NCBI GenBank assembly: GCA_016720745.1
Contig: JADKKA010000007.1
Location: 62,001-126,000, forward strand
DNA from: Chitinophagaceae bacterium
GTDB lineage: Bacteria; Bacteroidota; Bacteroidia; Chitinophagales; Chitinophagaceae
Reading direction: 5' to 3'
Length of the DNA stretch: 64,000 nt
The notes below the pieces were generated by a model. That model was not told the DNA's origin and did no database searches. It worked only from the letters and a program-made list of their open reading frames with translations. The position numbers were made by a program, and so were the translations under genes. Each line of letters starts with the position of its first letter. Position 1 is the first letter of the stretch. Positions 37,120-45,531 of the stretch are shown here, piece after piece.

Positions 37120-37440
37120 TCAAAGTCTTTTTCCTTGCTGATATTCTGCACAACACCGCTGTATAATGTCAAGTGCAACATCAAATTCCATATAACTTGC
37201 TTTGTAGTCGAACTCTGTGCCGTACTTTCCCACTGCAAAATATCCATATTGTTTACCGCTCTCGGGTAATTGAATGTCAACCGGGTCAATTTCAGCATGC
37301 TCGGAAATGGCGAATGTCCATTCATCATACCTCGCTCTAAAATAAAATAAAAAACCATTAACTGTTCCTTCAGCTTGGACAGGAGATACACCATATATTT
37401 TTCCGCTTAAATTCAATTCTGCATTCTCAATTTGATGCAT
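37120..37440 (-). CDS. Hypothetical protein, cassette-like gene A
   Basis: 106-residue cytosolic protein with no signal peptide or membrane segment; I do not recognise the family. It is acidic, with aromatic-rich patterns FLFYFRARYDEWTFAISEH and YGYFAVGKYGTEFDYK, suggesting a small alpha/beta fold such as immunity proteins have, but that is only a resemblance. The gene is bracketed by a perfect 10-bp inverted repeat (gttggcagta at 37081-37090, tactgccaac at 37467-37476) and flanked by elements E1 and E2. Base use is AT-richer than the neighbours. Confidence 0.65.
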   Translation of the reverse strand: MHQIENAELNLSGKIYGVSPVQAEGTVNGFLFYFRARYDEWTFAISEHAEIDPVDIQLPESGKQYGYFAVGKYGTEFDYKASYMEFDVALDIIQRCCAEYQQGKRL

Positions 37441-37470
37441 CCGTAATAATTATGGTGGTGAATAATTACT

Positions 37471-37665
37471 GCCAACGGGCAGGGCTTTATGCAGGTTGGG
37501 AATTAGAATTCCGTCTGCCCATAACCGCTGCTGATTGAAAATATGTTGATGAAGTTAAGTACAAAAGCTGATAGATATTCGTCTGCTGGAACTGAAGCTG
37601 GGATTTGCAATTAGCTGATGTTACAATGTCAAGCCCAACTTGCATAAAACCCAATGTTACCTGCA
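37471..37665. repeat. attC-like repeat element E2
   Basis: About 195 bp between genes A and B. The ends 37471-37500 and 37634-37658 form a long imperfect stem (both contain the core ttatgca read on opposite strands, flanked by aac and tggg). The interior shares ttccgtctgccc and gctgctgat with element E1. The right end overlaps the stop codon of gene B (TAA at 37657-37659). Confidence 0.55.
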
Positions 37666-38217
37666 GGCTTTGTCCATAGCCAGTTTTAAGAAGTTATGAT
37701 GAATGTCCGCTGGTTTATATCCATTTTGTCCACTTTGGAAAAGTACTAACTGTCTATCCGCCCATGTTTTCATTTCTATCAGCAGCTTGCAATCTTTAGG
37801 TGTGCCTGCTTCAATAAGTTCGGCGTGTTCAAAAATGTCATTTTTAATCTGGTCATCATTTGTGATAGAAAATAAAATGGGTAATAAATAACTTTGGTAT
37901 TCAAATGCTTTAGTTTGCCGAAAATTGTCATTATTAAAGCTTCTTGCTTTTAGACATTCATTCAAGATATATTGTTGGTCCTCTGTCCAATTAGGAATGT
38001 CAGCAACTAGTTCCTCAAAATCACTATTGTCAAATTGTTCCAAAAAGGCAAGGAAATGTTCAGCTCCAACAAAAAACCAATAGTCACTATCTCTCATCTC
38101 ATCTTTCAAGATAATATCATATAGGTCTTTCACATTCCGATTCGTAGACTTCGTTTGCGAATTGGTTCGGAAGTCCTTCTTCCATTTTGAGTATTCGTCA
38201 CTAATGTAATCTTTCAT
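37657..38217 (-). CDS. Hypothetical protein, cassette-like gene B
   Basis: About 186 residues starting at MKDYISDEYSKWKK (an in-frame ATG at 38226 adds three residues). I do not recognise the family. It is soluble, helix-rich and acidic, with DSDYWFFVGAEHFLAFLEQFD and LLIEMKTWADRQLVLFQ as notable stretches. The gene is bracketed by a 13-bp inverted repeat with one mismatch (37656-37668 and 38230-38242). The AT-rich codon use and its solitary nature suggest acquisition by transfer. Confidence 0.7.
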   Translation of the reverse strand: MKDYISDEYSKWKKDFRTNSQTKSTNRNVKDLYDIILKDEMRDSDYWFFVGAEHFLAFLEQFDNSDFEELVADIPNWTEDQQYILNECLKARSFNNDNFRQTKAFEYQSYLLPILFSITNDDQIKNDIFEHAELIEAGTPKDCKLLIEMKTWADRQLVLFQSGQNGYKPADIHHNFLKLAMDKACR

Positions 38218-38239
38218 AATAGGCATGTAGCTTGCAGGT

Positions 38240-38259
38240 AACTCAAAAATATACGAAAT
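38240..38259 (-). promoter_or_regulatory. Shared 20-bp promoter-like block upstream of gene B
   Basis: The plus-strand bases aactcaaaaatatacgaaat are identical to 40602-40621, upstream of the small lipoprotein gene. Read on the minus strand the block contains TATTTTTG, an exact -7 box, with a TTG about 16 bp upstream in this copy. It therefore looks like a promoter carried with each gene. Confidence 0.55.
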
Positions 38260-38405
38260 AATCTATTCAATGAGTTTCGCCAATTTCTATAATTGATTGT
38301 TATCCTGGTGTTTCAAGTATCTGCCTGACAGTTTGAAACATTCGTCAATACACTAAATATTGAACAGACTGATCTTGGGGTCTTATTATTAGCAAATAAT
38401 CAATA

Positions 38406-39631
38406 CTACTCCATCAACTTATTCAATTTATTCCGTGAATCCGGATTTTCTTTAATCGCCAGCGCCTTCTTCAAATACTCAATGGCTTTTGCTTTATCAC
38501 CATTGGCAGCGAAATAATCGGCATAGGAATCATATACATTATAGCTGTCCGGATAATTCTCCACATTCATTTTGAAGAAACGGCCTGCTTTGTTGAACTG
38601 CTTTTGCTGTAAGAATTCATATCCCATGCCGTTGATCATGTTTTCCGGGGGCAGGACTTTATAACCAAAGAGCTGGGAAACCTCCTGATAATGACTGGCG
38701 AATTTGCCGGCGAGGTCTGAGGTGGAGTCTGTATAATCTTTGTAAGAAAGTTTGAAGCGGTATTTTTCAAAAATAAAACGCATGGCATCGTAAGTGGCAA
38801 TCAGGGGAACGGAACTATGATCGTCGTTGCCGTAATACTTGCTGGCATATTTTAGGCCATTTTGCTTACGGCTCTTTATCTCTTTATCCAGTTCAATAAT
38901 GGACCGGATATGTTTGCTGCTCAGGGTTGTGTCTTTTTGAACCGAATTAAAATCCATGTTCTCTTCCATAGTATTGGCGATACCGAGGTATAAGCTGGTG
39001 CCGGTAAACTTCTTTTCGGCCAGGTGTTTTTTAGTGGCTTTCAGGAAATTCATTTTGTCCCACCACATACTGGGGTCAATGCTGATATAGGAATTAAACA
39101 TGCTGGTATGGTTCATCACGATATTCATCACGGTCAGTCCGCCAAAGGAATGTCCGATCAGCATTTTATAAGGCTGGGTAGGATAGAGGGAATCAATATG
39201 CGGGATCAGTTCATTTTGGATAAAAGCCGCAAATTTTTCACCACCCCCGGATGTTTTGGAAAAAGCGCTGTCCATAAAGGGTGGGTCAGCATCCACATGC
39301 GAGGGGGTCAGGTCCCTGGTGCGGTCGGTATTGGGGATAGCCACTACAATCATCTCCGGACAAATCGTATTCCCGTTCACCTGGCTCAGTTGCTGGATCA
39401 TACCTACTACGGAGAAGAAATGGCCGTCTCCGTCCAGCAGATAAACAACCGGATACCGTTGAGTAGAACCGGGTTTCCAGCTCTGGGTACATAGATCCAG
39501 ACCTTCCTTTGTTCATTCAGGATCCGGGACTGGAGACTGTCGATGGTGCCGATGCTGACCTGGTTATTGGACTGGGCTGAGAGGTTAATTGAGAAGCAAG
39601 TGGCAAGGAGAAAGGGGAGTAATTTTTTCAT
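38406..39631 (-). pseudogene. Secreted esterase (alpha/beta hydrolase) with C-terminal TPR, one frameshift
   Basis: The frame from 39631 starts with a signal peptide (MKKLLPFLLATCFSINLSAQ) and reads to about 39474. The second frame, open to 38406, carries YPVVYLLDGDGHF, the nucleophile elbow GHSFGG and an IroE/Fes-like esterase core, then TPR-like repeats (GRFFKMNVENYPDSYNVYDSYADYFAANGDKAKAIEYL). The break is in GGG at 39471-39473; one more G joins the halves into about 408 residues. Such esterases act on siderophores or acetylated sugars, but the substrate is not evident here. Confidence 0.82.
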
Positions 39632-39848
39632 GCAGCGGGTTTTTTGTAACCTGGTTTGACAACCAATAATAGGAGGAAGTTACAGGGTTTATGGTGAAAT
39701 AGAAATACTGTTTGATGCAGAGTGAGTCCTGATGGCTACCAGTTTACAGGCAGGGAGCTCGGGGCAATAGCAGAATAGTACTGTGACCTGGATCGTTTTG
39801 GAATGGAGCTGAGCGAAAAAAGAAGGCTTTGGGCATCTGCGACTCTTC

Positions 39849-40552
39849 TCAATAGTATTCGTACTTCCTGATGATTAAGGTGCTTTTAGTACTTTGCTGC
39901 TTCATACTTTTTATTGGATTGCCTGTTTTGTCAAACGCAAAATCTTTATTTGTCTCGACCGTTTGTTTCCCGTTTTCGGTTTGGCTTACTATTTCAATTA
40001 ATTGCTTTCTGTCATTAAACTTGAAATATATTTTTACGGGTCTTGCTATGTCGTATTCTTTGAGGCTTTCAATTTGTTGCCACTTGATAACTCTGTTTTT
40101 ATCTAAAACCGTGATATTTAATCCTGTGTTTTGATTCACATTATTTTTTATTGTATCTGTATAAGAAGAGTCGCTGATCCACTGTCTGACTGCAACCGAA
40201 AATGTATCTCCGTTTAAAATTTGGGTGCTAACTCTTTTATTTTGGAAATAAATCATTTTGCTTTCACCTTTCATTGTCACTTTTCCCGTTTTTGATTTTG
40301 TTATATTTTCAAGACTGATTAGATTTCCCTTCCTGTCATAGGTTGCAATATTTCTTCTGTCGCATTTGGCTGTGTCCGCCAGTTTTGATTGAGCATATCC
40401 CGGATTAATATTTTCAAAAATATAATTGGTGATTTTTTAACCTTGCCTTTTAGGTTCCATTCTTTCAATTCACAAAACTTGCTGTCTTCGTCTGTGGGTT
40501 GACAATTTACGAATATGGGTAAAGAACAGAGTAAAAGAAAAAACATCTTCAT
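39849..40552 (-). pseudogene. Small lipoprotein of unknown function, one frameshift
   Basis: The start at 40552 (MKMFFLLLCSLPIFVNC) gives a lipoprotein-type signal with Cys17. The frame breaks in T6 at 40433-40438: adding one T (A on the coding strand) continues it as KKITNYIFENINPGYAQ and on to the end at 39849 (KYEYY). The product would be about 234 residues, resembling Rhs/YD-like beta-hairpin lipoproteins with patterns such as NIATYDRKGNLIS and DFAFDKTGNPI, but I cannot place it in a named family. The promoter block at 40602-40621 precedes it. Confidence 0.7.
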
Positions 40553-40601
40553 TTTATGTTGCAGTAAATTTATATGCAAGTGGAGTAATAATCTTACGGC
40601 C

Positions 40602-40621
40602 AACTCAAAAATATACGAAAT
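40602..40621 (-). promoter_or_regulatory. Shared 20-bp promoter-like block upstream of the lipoprotein gene
   Basis: Identical over 20 bases to 38240-38259 (see there). On the minus strand it contains TATTTTTG and is followed by gttggccgtaag, which has the same GTT-first layout as the brackets of genes A and B. Confidence 0.5.
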
Positions 40622-40679
40622 TAATAAAGTTTAGAAATTTGCAAAGGCATTGCTGCTACTTTTAGAGGAATAATGAGAA

Positions 40680-40764
40680 CGGGCTTTGTTGTAAAAAGAC
40701 TACTTAAATATTGGTGGTTTGTTGCTGAGTTATAGAGATCAACACAACAGCCCTGTAATTTGAA
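40680..40764. repeat. Possible short attC-like hairpin E4 after the serine hydrolase
   Basis: The plus-strand bases acgggctttgttgt (about 40679-40692) and acacaacagccctgt (about 40742-40756) are imperfect reverse complements around a ~50 bp loop. The left arm shares the aacgggc beginning with the left arm of E2. It lies between the serine hydrolase stop and the next gene in the same orientation. Confidence 0.35.
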
Positions 40765-40819
40765 TAGTTTGAAAGATGGCGAGCTTTTGAATGGGATTTA
40801 CCGATAACGGGGTTGATTA

Positions 40820-41881
40820 TTATTTTGCCAGGCCGCTATTAATTACTATTTCTCTGATATTAGATTCATAGTAGTAATGGAGTTTGCTGTCAGTGTCATA
40901 ATAATTTTGTAGAACAATAATAATGATATCCTTTGATGGAATATACAATTTAAGCGACATAAAACCGAGCCCTTTGCCGCTATGACCTAAATAGGTAACC
41001 GGAGTTTTATCGCTTATTCTTATGCCATAGCCGTAGCCTATTTTTTCATTGCCGAAAGACTCATGCCGGGCAGTAATTTCGTAAGCCATCATTAGTTTAT
41101 AAGTTGCCGATTTTAGTATTTTCCCTTTATGAAGTTTTTGATCCCAGGTATGTAAATCCATTGCATTTGAAATCATACCACCGGCCGGAATAAAGTTTGC
41201 CCAGGATTCAATGCTGTAGTTAAGGTTTTTGAAATTAAACAGGTTTGCTGAATCTTTGGTAACCGAATATCCGGGAACAAGCCCGGTATTGAGTTTGTCT
41301 ATTTCGTAACAATAGCTATTCATCATTTTCAATTCTTTGAAAAGGCTATTAGCGGCTTCAATAAATGTTTTGCCTGTAACATTTTCAAGTATCGGTCTGA
41401 GCAGGCCATAACCGGGGTTGCTATAAAAGTAGTCTGTTCCTGGTTGGAAAGACAAGGGTTTGGTAAAATCAACAATCCCTGAACTATTGTTGAGCAGCTG
41501 ATGAACGGTTACGGTATCAGCCCAGTGTTGTTTAAAATCAGGCAGGTATTTCCTGATTGGAGCATGAAGGTCTATTTTACCTTTTTCAACTTCTTTTAAA
41601 ATTAAAACGGCTGCAATTTGTTTACTGTTAGATTGGATTCTGAAATTATCTTTTAAGGTAAATGGTGTTTTGTTTTCGATATTTGAATAGCCATGAGTTT
41701 TCAGGTATTTTGTTTTGCCTCTTTTTGTTATCCAGATAATACCATTAAATGATCTTGGATATTTTGCCTGTATCAGGCTATCAATTTTTGAAGCATAGTC
41801 GGTTATTTGTTGCCCGTCACTATTAGTGGCGGTTAAAAAGGGTAACAAAAAAAGTAATAAAATTTTATAGCTTCGGATCAT
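40820..41881 (-). CDS. Beta-lactamase family serine hydrolase (class C-like)
   Basis: Secreted penicillin-binding-protein/AmpC-like serine hydrolase. Catalytic motifs: SNSK (SxxK) within FRIQSNSKQIAAV, YSN in DYFYSNPGYG (YxN), and HSG in YLGHSGKGLGF (the KTG position). The start at 41881 (MIRSYKILLLFLLPFLTA) provides a signal peptide; in-frame ATGs at 41905 and 41965 are alternatives. About 353 residues. Codon use is AT-rich. Activity as an esterase or peptidase is more likely than antibiotic hydrolysis, but this is not shown by sequence. Confidence 0.85.
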   Translation of the reverse strand: MIRSYKILLLFLLPFLTATNSDGQQITDYASKIDSLIQAKYPRSFNGIIWITKRGKTKYLKTHGYSNIENKTPFTLKDNFRIQSNSKQIAAVLILKEVEKGKIDLHAPIRKYLPDFKQHWADTVTVHQLLNNSSGIVDFTKPLSFQPGTDYFYSNPGYGLLRPILENVTGKTFIEAANSLFKELKMMNSYCYEIDKLNTGLVPGYSVTKDSANLFNFKNLNYSIESWANFIPAGGMISNAMDLHTWDQKLHKGKILKSATYKLMMAYEITARHESFGNEKIGYGYGIRISDKTPVTYLGHSGKGLGFMSLKLYIPSKDIIIIVLQNYYDTDSKLHYYYESNIREIVINSGLAK

Positions 41882-42228
41882 AAATTGTTTCGTGTTTAAG
41901 TTCATTAAGTGATCCACTCTGGGTGTGAAATTCACTGCTAATAGAGGGGCTTGTGCCCGACCCAATGTTGTATGCTTTCCAACTGATTTTACGATTTAAT
42001 ATCCTTGGCTAAAACGGACAAGAATATAGTCATTCTCAAGATTTGGTTATTCGAGTCTCTATTTCCATTTCTCAAACAACATCAATTCAATCCCCCGCCG
42101 CACTTGAGCATTGAACATTGAGCATTGATTGTTGAACATTTGTATTTAAATGCTCTTCAATATGAAGTCTAGCCTAATGTAAATGCCAGTATCTTAAATG
42201 CTCAATTTTCATTGAATGGCGTCGGTGT
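41882..42228. other. Intergenic gap with partial E-type end and heptad repeat
   Basis: At 41943-41966 the minus strand begins AACATTGGGT, the same start as the right end of E2, but no matching second arm was found. At about 42105-42140 units ttgagca, ttgaaca and ttgattg repeat with period 7. The rest shows nothing I can name. Confidence 0.45.
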
Positions 42229-43539
42229 TCAGGAAGGAATCCTCTTGATCTGCGCCCCCAGCGCCCTCAATCTCCCATCAATATCCTGGTAGCCTCTGTC
42301 AATCTGCTCAATATTCTGTATCACACTCTTCCCATCTGCGCTCAGCGCCGCAATTAAAAGAGCGACACCGGCACGGATATCAGGCGAGCTCATAGTAATA
42401 CCGCGGAGAGATTGTTCTCTTTCCAGTCCGATCACCACGGCCCGGTGGGGATCGCAGAGTACGATACGGGCGCCCATATCGATGAGTTTATCCACGAAGA
42501 ATAAACGGCTCTCAAACATTTTCTGATGGATGAGTACGGAGCCGCGGGCCTGGATGGCGGTGACGAGTACGATGCTTAATAAGTCGGGGGTAAAGCCCGG
42601 CCAGGGATGATCATAGATCGTCATCACCGAGCCATCGAGAAAGGTTTGTATTTCATAGATCTCCTGGGAGGGAATATAAATATCATCTCCCCGGTATTCC
42701 ATTTGTATTCCTAGCTGTCTGAATTTTTCAGGAATGATGCCCAGATGTTCAATGCCGGCACCCTGGATGGTGATTTCACTTTGGGTCATGGCCGCCAAAC
42801 CGATAAAGGAACCAACTTCAATCATATCCGGCAATAACCGGTGATGGGTACCACCCAACTGATCCACTCCATCTATCTGTAATAAATTACTGCCGATCCC
42901 GCTGATTTTTGCACCCATGCGATTGAGCATGGTACAAAGTTGCTGCAAGTAGGGTTCGCAGGCAGCATTGTAAATTGTGGTGCGGCCCTTTGCCATCACG
43001 GCTGCCATGACAATATTGGCTGTGCCGGTCACGGAAGGTTCATCGAGTAAGAGATGTGTGCCTTTTAATTCCGGTGCATCGAGATGAAAGAATCCATCTT
43101 CCTCATGATAGGTAAAACGGGCACCGAGTTTTTCAAAACCGATGATATGGGTGTCCAGCCGGCGCCGGCCGATTTTATCGCCCCCGGGTTTAGGGATGAA
43201 TGCTTTTTTATAACGGCCCAGCATGGGACCGGCCAGCATCACTGATCCGCGCAAACGGCCGCTCTTTTTTTTGTAGGCCTCACTATGGAGATAATCTATG
43301 TTGACCTCATCTGCGCGGAAATGGCAGGTATCCCGGCTCACCCGATTGACTTTCACATTCATCTCTCCCAGTAATTCAATCAGCAAGTTCACATCAATGA
43401 TATCCGGGATATTGCTGATCGTTACTTCTTCCTGAGTGAGTAATACCGCACTGATGATCTGCAGGGCTTCGTTCTTCGCTCCTTGTGGGATGATCGTGCC
43501 TTTTAGTTTTTTGCCTCCTGTTACTTCAAAGGAATTCAT
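42229..43539 (-). CDS. murA: UDP-N-acetylglucosamine 1-carboxyvinyltransferase MurA (Cys-to-Asp type)
   Basis: First committed enzyme of peptidoglycan synthesis, transferring enolpyruvate from PEP to UDP-GlcNAc in the cytosol. 436 residues. Visible are KNEALQIISAVLL near the N-terminus (family pattern GAKNAALP), LRGSVMLAGPMLGR, and the active-site loop GGDKIGRRRLDTH. Asp121 replaces the catalytic Cys of E. coli MurA (GGCTIG). This substitution is known from mycobacteria and chlamydiae and makes the enzyme insensitive to fosfomycin. The C-terminal DIRAGVALLIAALSADG block is intact. Confidence 0.95.
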   Translation of the reverse strand: MNSFEVTGGKKLKGTIIPQGAKNEALQIISAVLLTQEEVTISNIPDIIDVNLLIELLGEMNVKVNRVSRDTCHFRADEVNIDYLHSEAYKKKSGRLRGSVMLAGPMLGRYKKAFIPKPGGDKIGRRRLDTHIIGFEKLGARFTYHEEDGFFHLDAPELKGTHLLLDEPSVTGTANIVMAAVMAKGRTTIYNAACEPYLQQLCTMLNRMGAKISGIGSNLLQIDGVDQLGGTHHRLLPDMIEVGSFIGLAAMTQSEITIQGAGIEHLGIIPEKFRQLGIQMEYRGDDIYIPSQEIYEIQTFLDGSVMTIYDHPWPGFTPDLLSIVLVTAIQARGSVLIHQKMFESRLFFVDKLIDMGARIVLCDPHRAVVIGLEREQSLRGITMSSPDIRAGVALLIAALSADGKSVIQNIEQIDRGYQDIDGRLRALGAQIKRIPS

Positions 43540-43540
43540 G

Positions 43541-43830
43541 ATTAGGAATTGGGTATTAGGTATTGCTTCGCCCGTCGTAGCCTTAGCGAAGGCGGGGTAT
43601 TAGATATTGGGTGTTCGATATTCGGAGGGTTCGATTGATTATTAGGATATTGAGATATTAGGATATTGAATATTTGGAAAGTACTATAGCGTTTCGGAGG
43701 CCGCCTATTCACCACTCACTATTCCATGTTCATAGTCTTTTGAAAGGAAACGCCTCATTTTGTAAAAGTAAAAAGTTGACAGGAAGAACCCTATCAACTT
43801 TCCAACTTTTTAACTATTTAACTTTTCAAC
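43541..43830. repeat. Periodic intergenic sequence with 32-bp palindromic element
   Basis: Heptads of the type attgggt and attaggt (43541-43566) are interrupted by a 32-bp imperfect palindrome at 43565-43596 (cgcccg...cggg ends, core tagccttagcgaagg). They resume with 8-bp units such as attaggat (about 43637-43672). A further 8-bp block with units such as tttaactt lies at 43787-43832, running into the DUF4290 stop. Confidence 0.7.
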
Positions 43831-44538
43831 TCAGTATCTCTTCTTCTTAAAATTCCCGCCGCCGCCACCGCGGTTATCCCGGCGATCATTGCGTCCGCCA
43901 CCTCCACCACTACCGCCGCGCTGCTGGAATTTATTTCTCGGTTTGCCATATCCACCACGACTGTCCCTTCCTTCCTGCTGCGGACGGAAAGCTTTTACAA
44001 AAGGCGTATTGGTGAAAGTGAGCTGTCCTTCGGTGATATTATTTAATTCACTCTGAATGGCATCATCATGCACCAGTTCTTTGTGCCAGGTATTATAAGC
44101 GAGCTTCATGTAATAAGCAACGCAATTGGCAAAGCCCAGTTTCTTTTCCGGATTTTCTTCAGCCAGTCCTTTATTGATGATCACTTCCAGGTTCTTACCC
44201 AGGTGCGAAAACTTGGGGTAACGCTTGGGATAAGGAAGGGGATCGGGTTTGGCTTTCAGGGTTTCCCGGGTAGGGATGGGGTAGGGGGATTTGACATCCA
44301 GGCTAAAATCAGCGATCAGAAACAAATGATCCCAGAGCTTATGCCTGAAATCCTCCACATTTTTCAGATGAGGGTTTAAAAAGCCCATCAGCTCAATCAC
44401 CGCATGGGCATTGCGCTGCCGCCTTTCGGGGTCCTCAATCGTTAAAATATGCTCAACCATTTTCTGCACATGGCGCCCATATTCCTTCATGGTCAGATGG
44501 TTCCTTGTGGTGTTATATTCCATGTTTTCTATATCCAT
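43831..44538 (-). CDS. DUF4290 domain protein with RGG-type tail
   Basis: Bacteroidota-specific cytosolic protein. The start at 44538 (MDIENMEYNTTRNHLTMKEYGRH) matches the family; the upstream ATG at 44574 does not. The all-helical DUF4290 domain spans about residues 5-175 (NAHAVIELMGFLNPHL; YPIPTRETLKAKPDPLPYPK). The last 45 residues are Gly/Arg-rich (QQRGGSGGGGGRNDRRDN), an RGG-like region often seen in RNA-binding proteins. About 235 residues. The role is unknown; a link to RNA is inferred from the tail only. Confidence 0.88.
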   Translation of the reverse strand: MDIENMEYNTTRNHLTMKEYGRHVQKMVEHILTIEDPERRQRNAHAVIELMGFLNPHLKNVEDFRHKLWDHLFLIADFSLDVKSPYPIPTRETLKAKPDPLPYPKRYPKFSHLGKNLEVIINKGLAEENPEKKLGFANCVAYYMKLAYNTWHKELVHDDAIQSELNNITEGQLTFTNTPFVKAFRPQQEGRDSRGGYGKPRNKFQQRGGSGGGGGRNDRRDNRGGGGGNFKKKRY

Positions 44539-44886
44539 TGGAACAAATGTAGCTAATCTGGAGGGAAGTGGCAAGTTGGCTAGTGGCTAGTAGGGAGTGG
44601 CTAGTTCGGAGTGGCAAGTGGGGAGTAGCGAGTGGGTGACATTGAAAGTTTTGGGGCATGGGTTATTGTCCTTGAAATAGTAATCTATACATTAAGGTCA
44701 CCCCAATACCAAATTCCTAATACCCAATACCCGCCTTCGCTGAGGCTATGGCGGGCGAAGCCAATATCTTAATATCCCAATATCTAATACTCTATTCCCT
44801 CCTTGATCAAGGTTTCATCAATTATTTATTGGGCATTTCTTCTTAAGGTGCATGGGTTGTTCCCCTTTAGGGGTTAGGGGTAAAAG

Positions 44887-44914
44887 AAAGGGGCCCCGAA
44901 CCAAGGCCCCTTTT
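44887..44914. terminator. Terminator-like hairpin
   Basis: Nine-base arms aaaggggcc and ggccccttt close a 9-base loop and are followed on the plus strand by T-rich ttttac, and on the minus strand by tttctttta. It could end transcription from either side of an otherwise gene-free region. Confidence 0.55.
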
Positions 44915-45514
44915 ACAAGCCACCATCCTCTTCCACCTAAGAGGTCGTTTAAGAAAAGTTGATTGACACAGTACAAGATGACTCGTTACGTTTCTCATTA
45001 TCCGTCCGAAGTGAGTGTAGTAACGCCTTACTGGTGACTATGTCTGATCCGGATCTTTGTCCGGAATATGCTGAACAGCTGCGCAGGGATTGGATGGCCT
45101 GCGGGCCGTTATCCTTTTTGTTGCCGGTTAAATATTTAGCAAATATGATACCAACCCGGTTTTTTGTGGAATTAAATTGATTGATATCATGTAAAAAAAT
45201 CAGGGATGCTTCTTTCCCATTGGCAGACAGGTCATGCCCTTTAATATTGATATGTGCAGGTACGGGAATCATAAGCATTATTCTGGTGAAACTCTTACTG
45301 ATAACAGGGTAAAACTAATTAACCGGATGTTTCCTGTCAATTGTAATATTGCCTCTCTTTTATACGATTATTTTAGGCTTATCCACAGCAAATATTCATG
45401 TCCTTTTCAGCAGTTTAACGCAGGTAGTTCATCCGCTTAAACAGTAAATCGAAAAAACCCTGGGCAGTTCTTTTTGCAGCGGTTTATTTTACTGCGTAAT
45501 TCAACTACCCGGAA

Positions 45515-45522
45515 TACCTTTG
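45515..45522 (+). promoter_or_regulatory. -7 box for the glycosyltransferase gene
   Basis: TACCTTTG matches TAnnTTTG exactly and lies 9 bp before the ATG at 45532. No convincing -33 TTG at the right distance. Confidence 0.45.
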
Positions 45523-45531
45523 CTGCCGCTC

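Larger units (their letters stand above)
44539..45531. other. Large intergenic region with heptad repeats, palindrome and unresolved sequence
   Basis: 44575-44640 contains nine or more 7-bp units of the type ctagtgg/ggagtgg. 44700-44800 has units ctaatac/ccaatac interrupted by a 32-bp palindrome at 44730-44761. A terminator-like hairpin lies at 44887-44914. From 44940 to 45510 there is no gene I can support: a 109-codon minus-strand frame (44949-45278) and a 73-codon plus-strand frame (44959-45180) overlap each other, and neither resembles a known family. It could be an untranslated RNA or a gene remnant. Confidence 0.5.

Noticed and set aside
37471..37665. Calling E1/E2 true integron attC sites
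   Set aside because: The terminal boxes read GTTGGCA and GGTAAC, not GTTRRRY/RYYYAAC, and there is no intI. Only the layout and folding are similar.
44949..45278. 109-codon minus-strand frame as a gene
   Set aside because: It overlaps an opposite-strand frame, has no recognisable motif and no visible promoter or start context, so it is reported only as an unresolved region.
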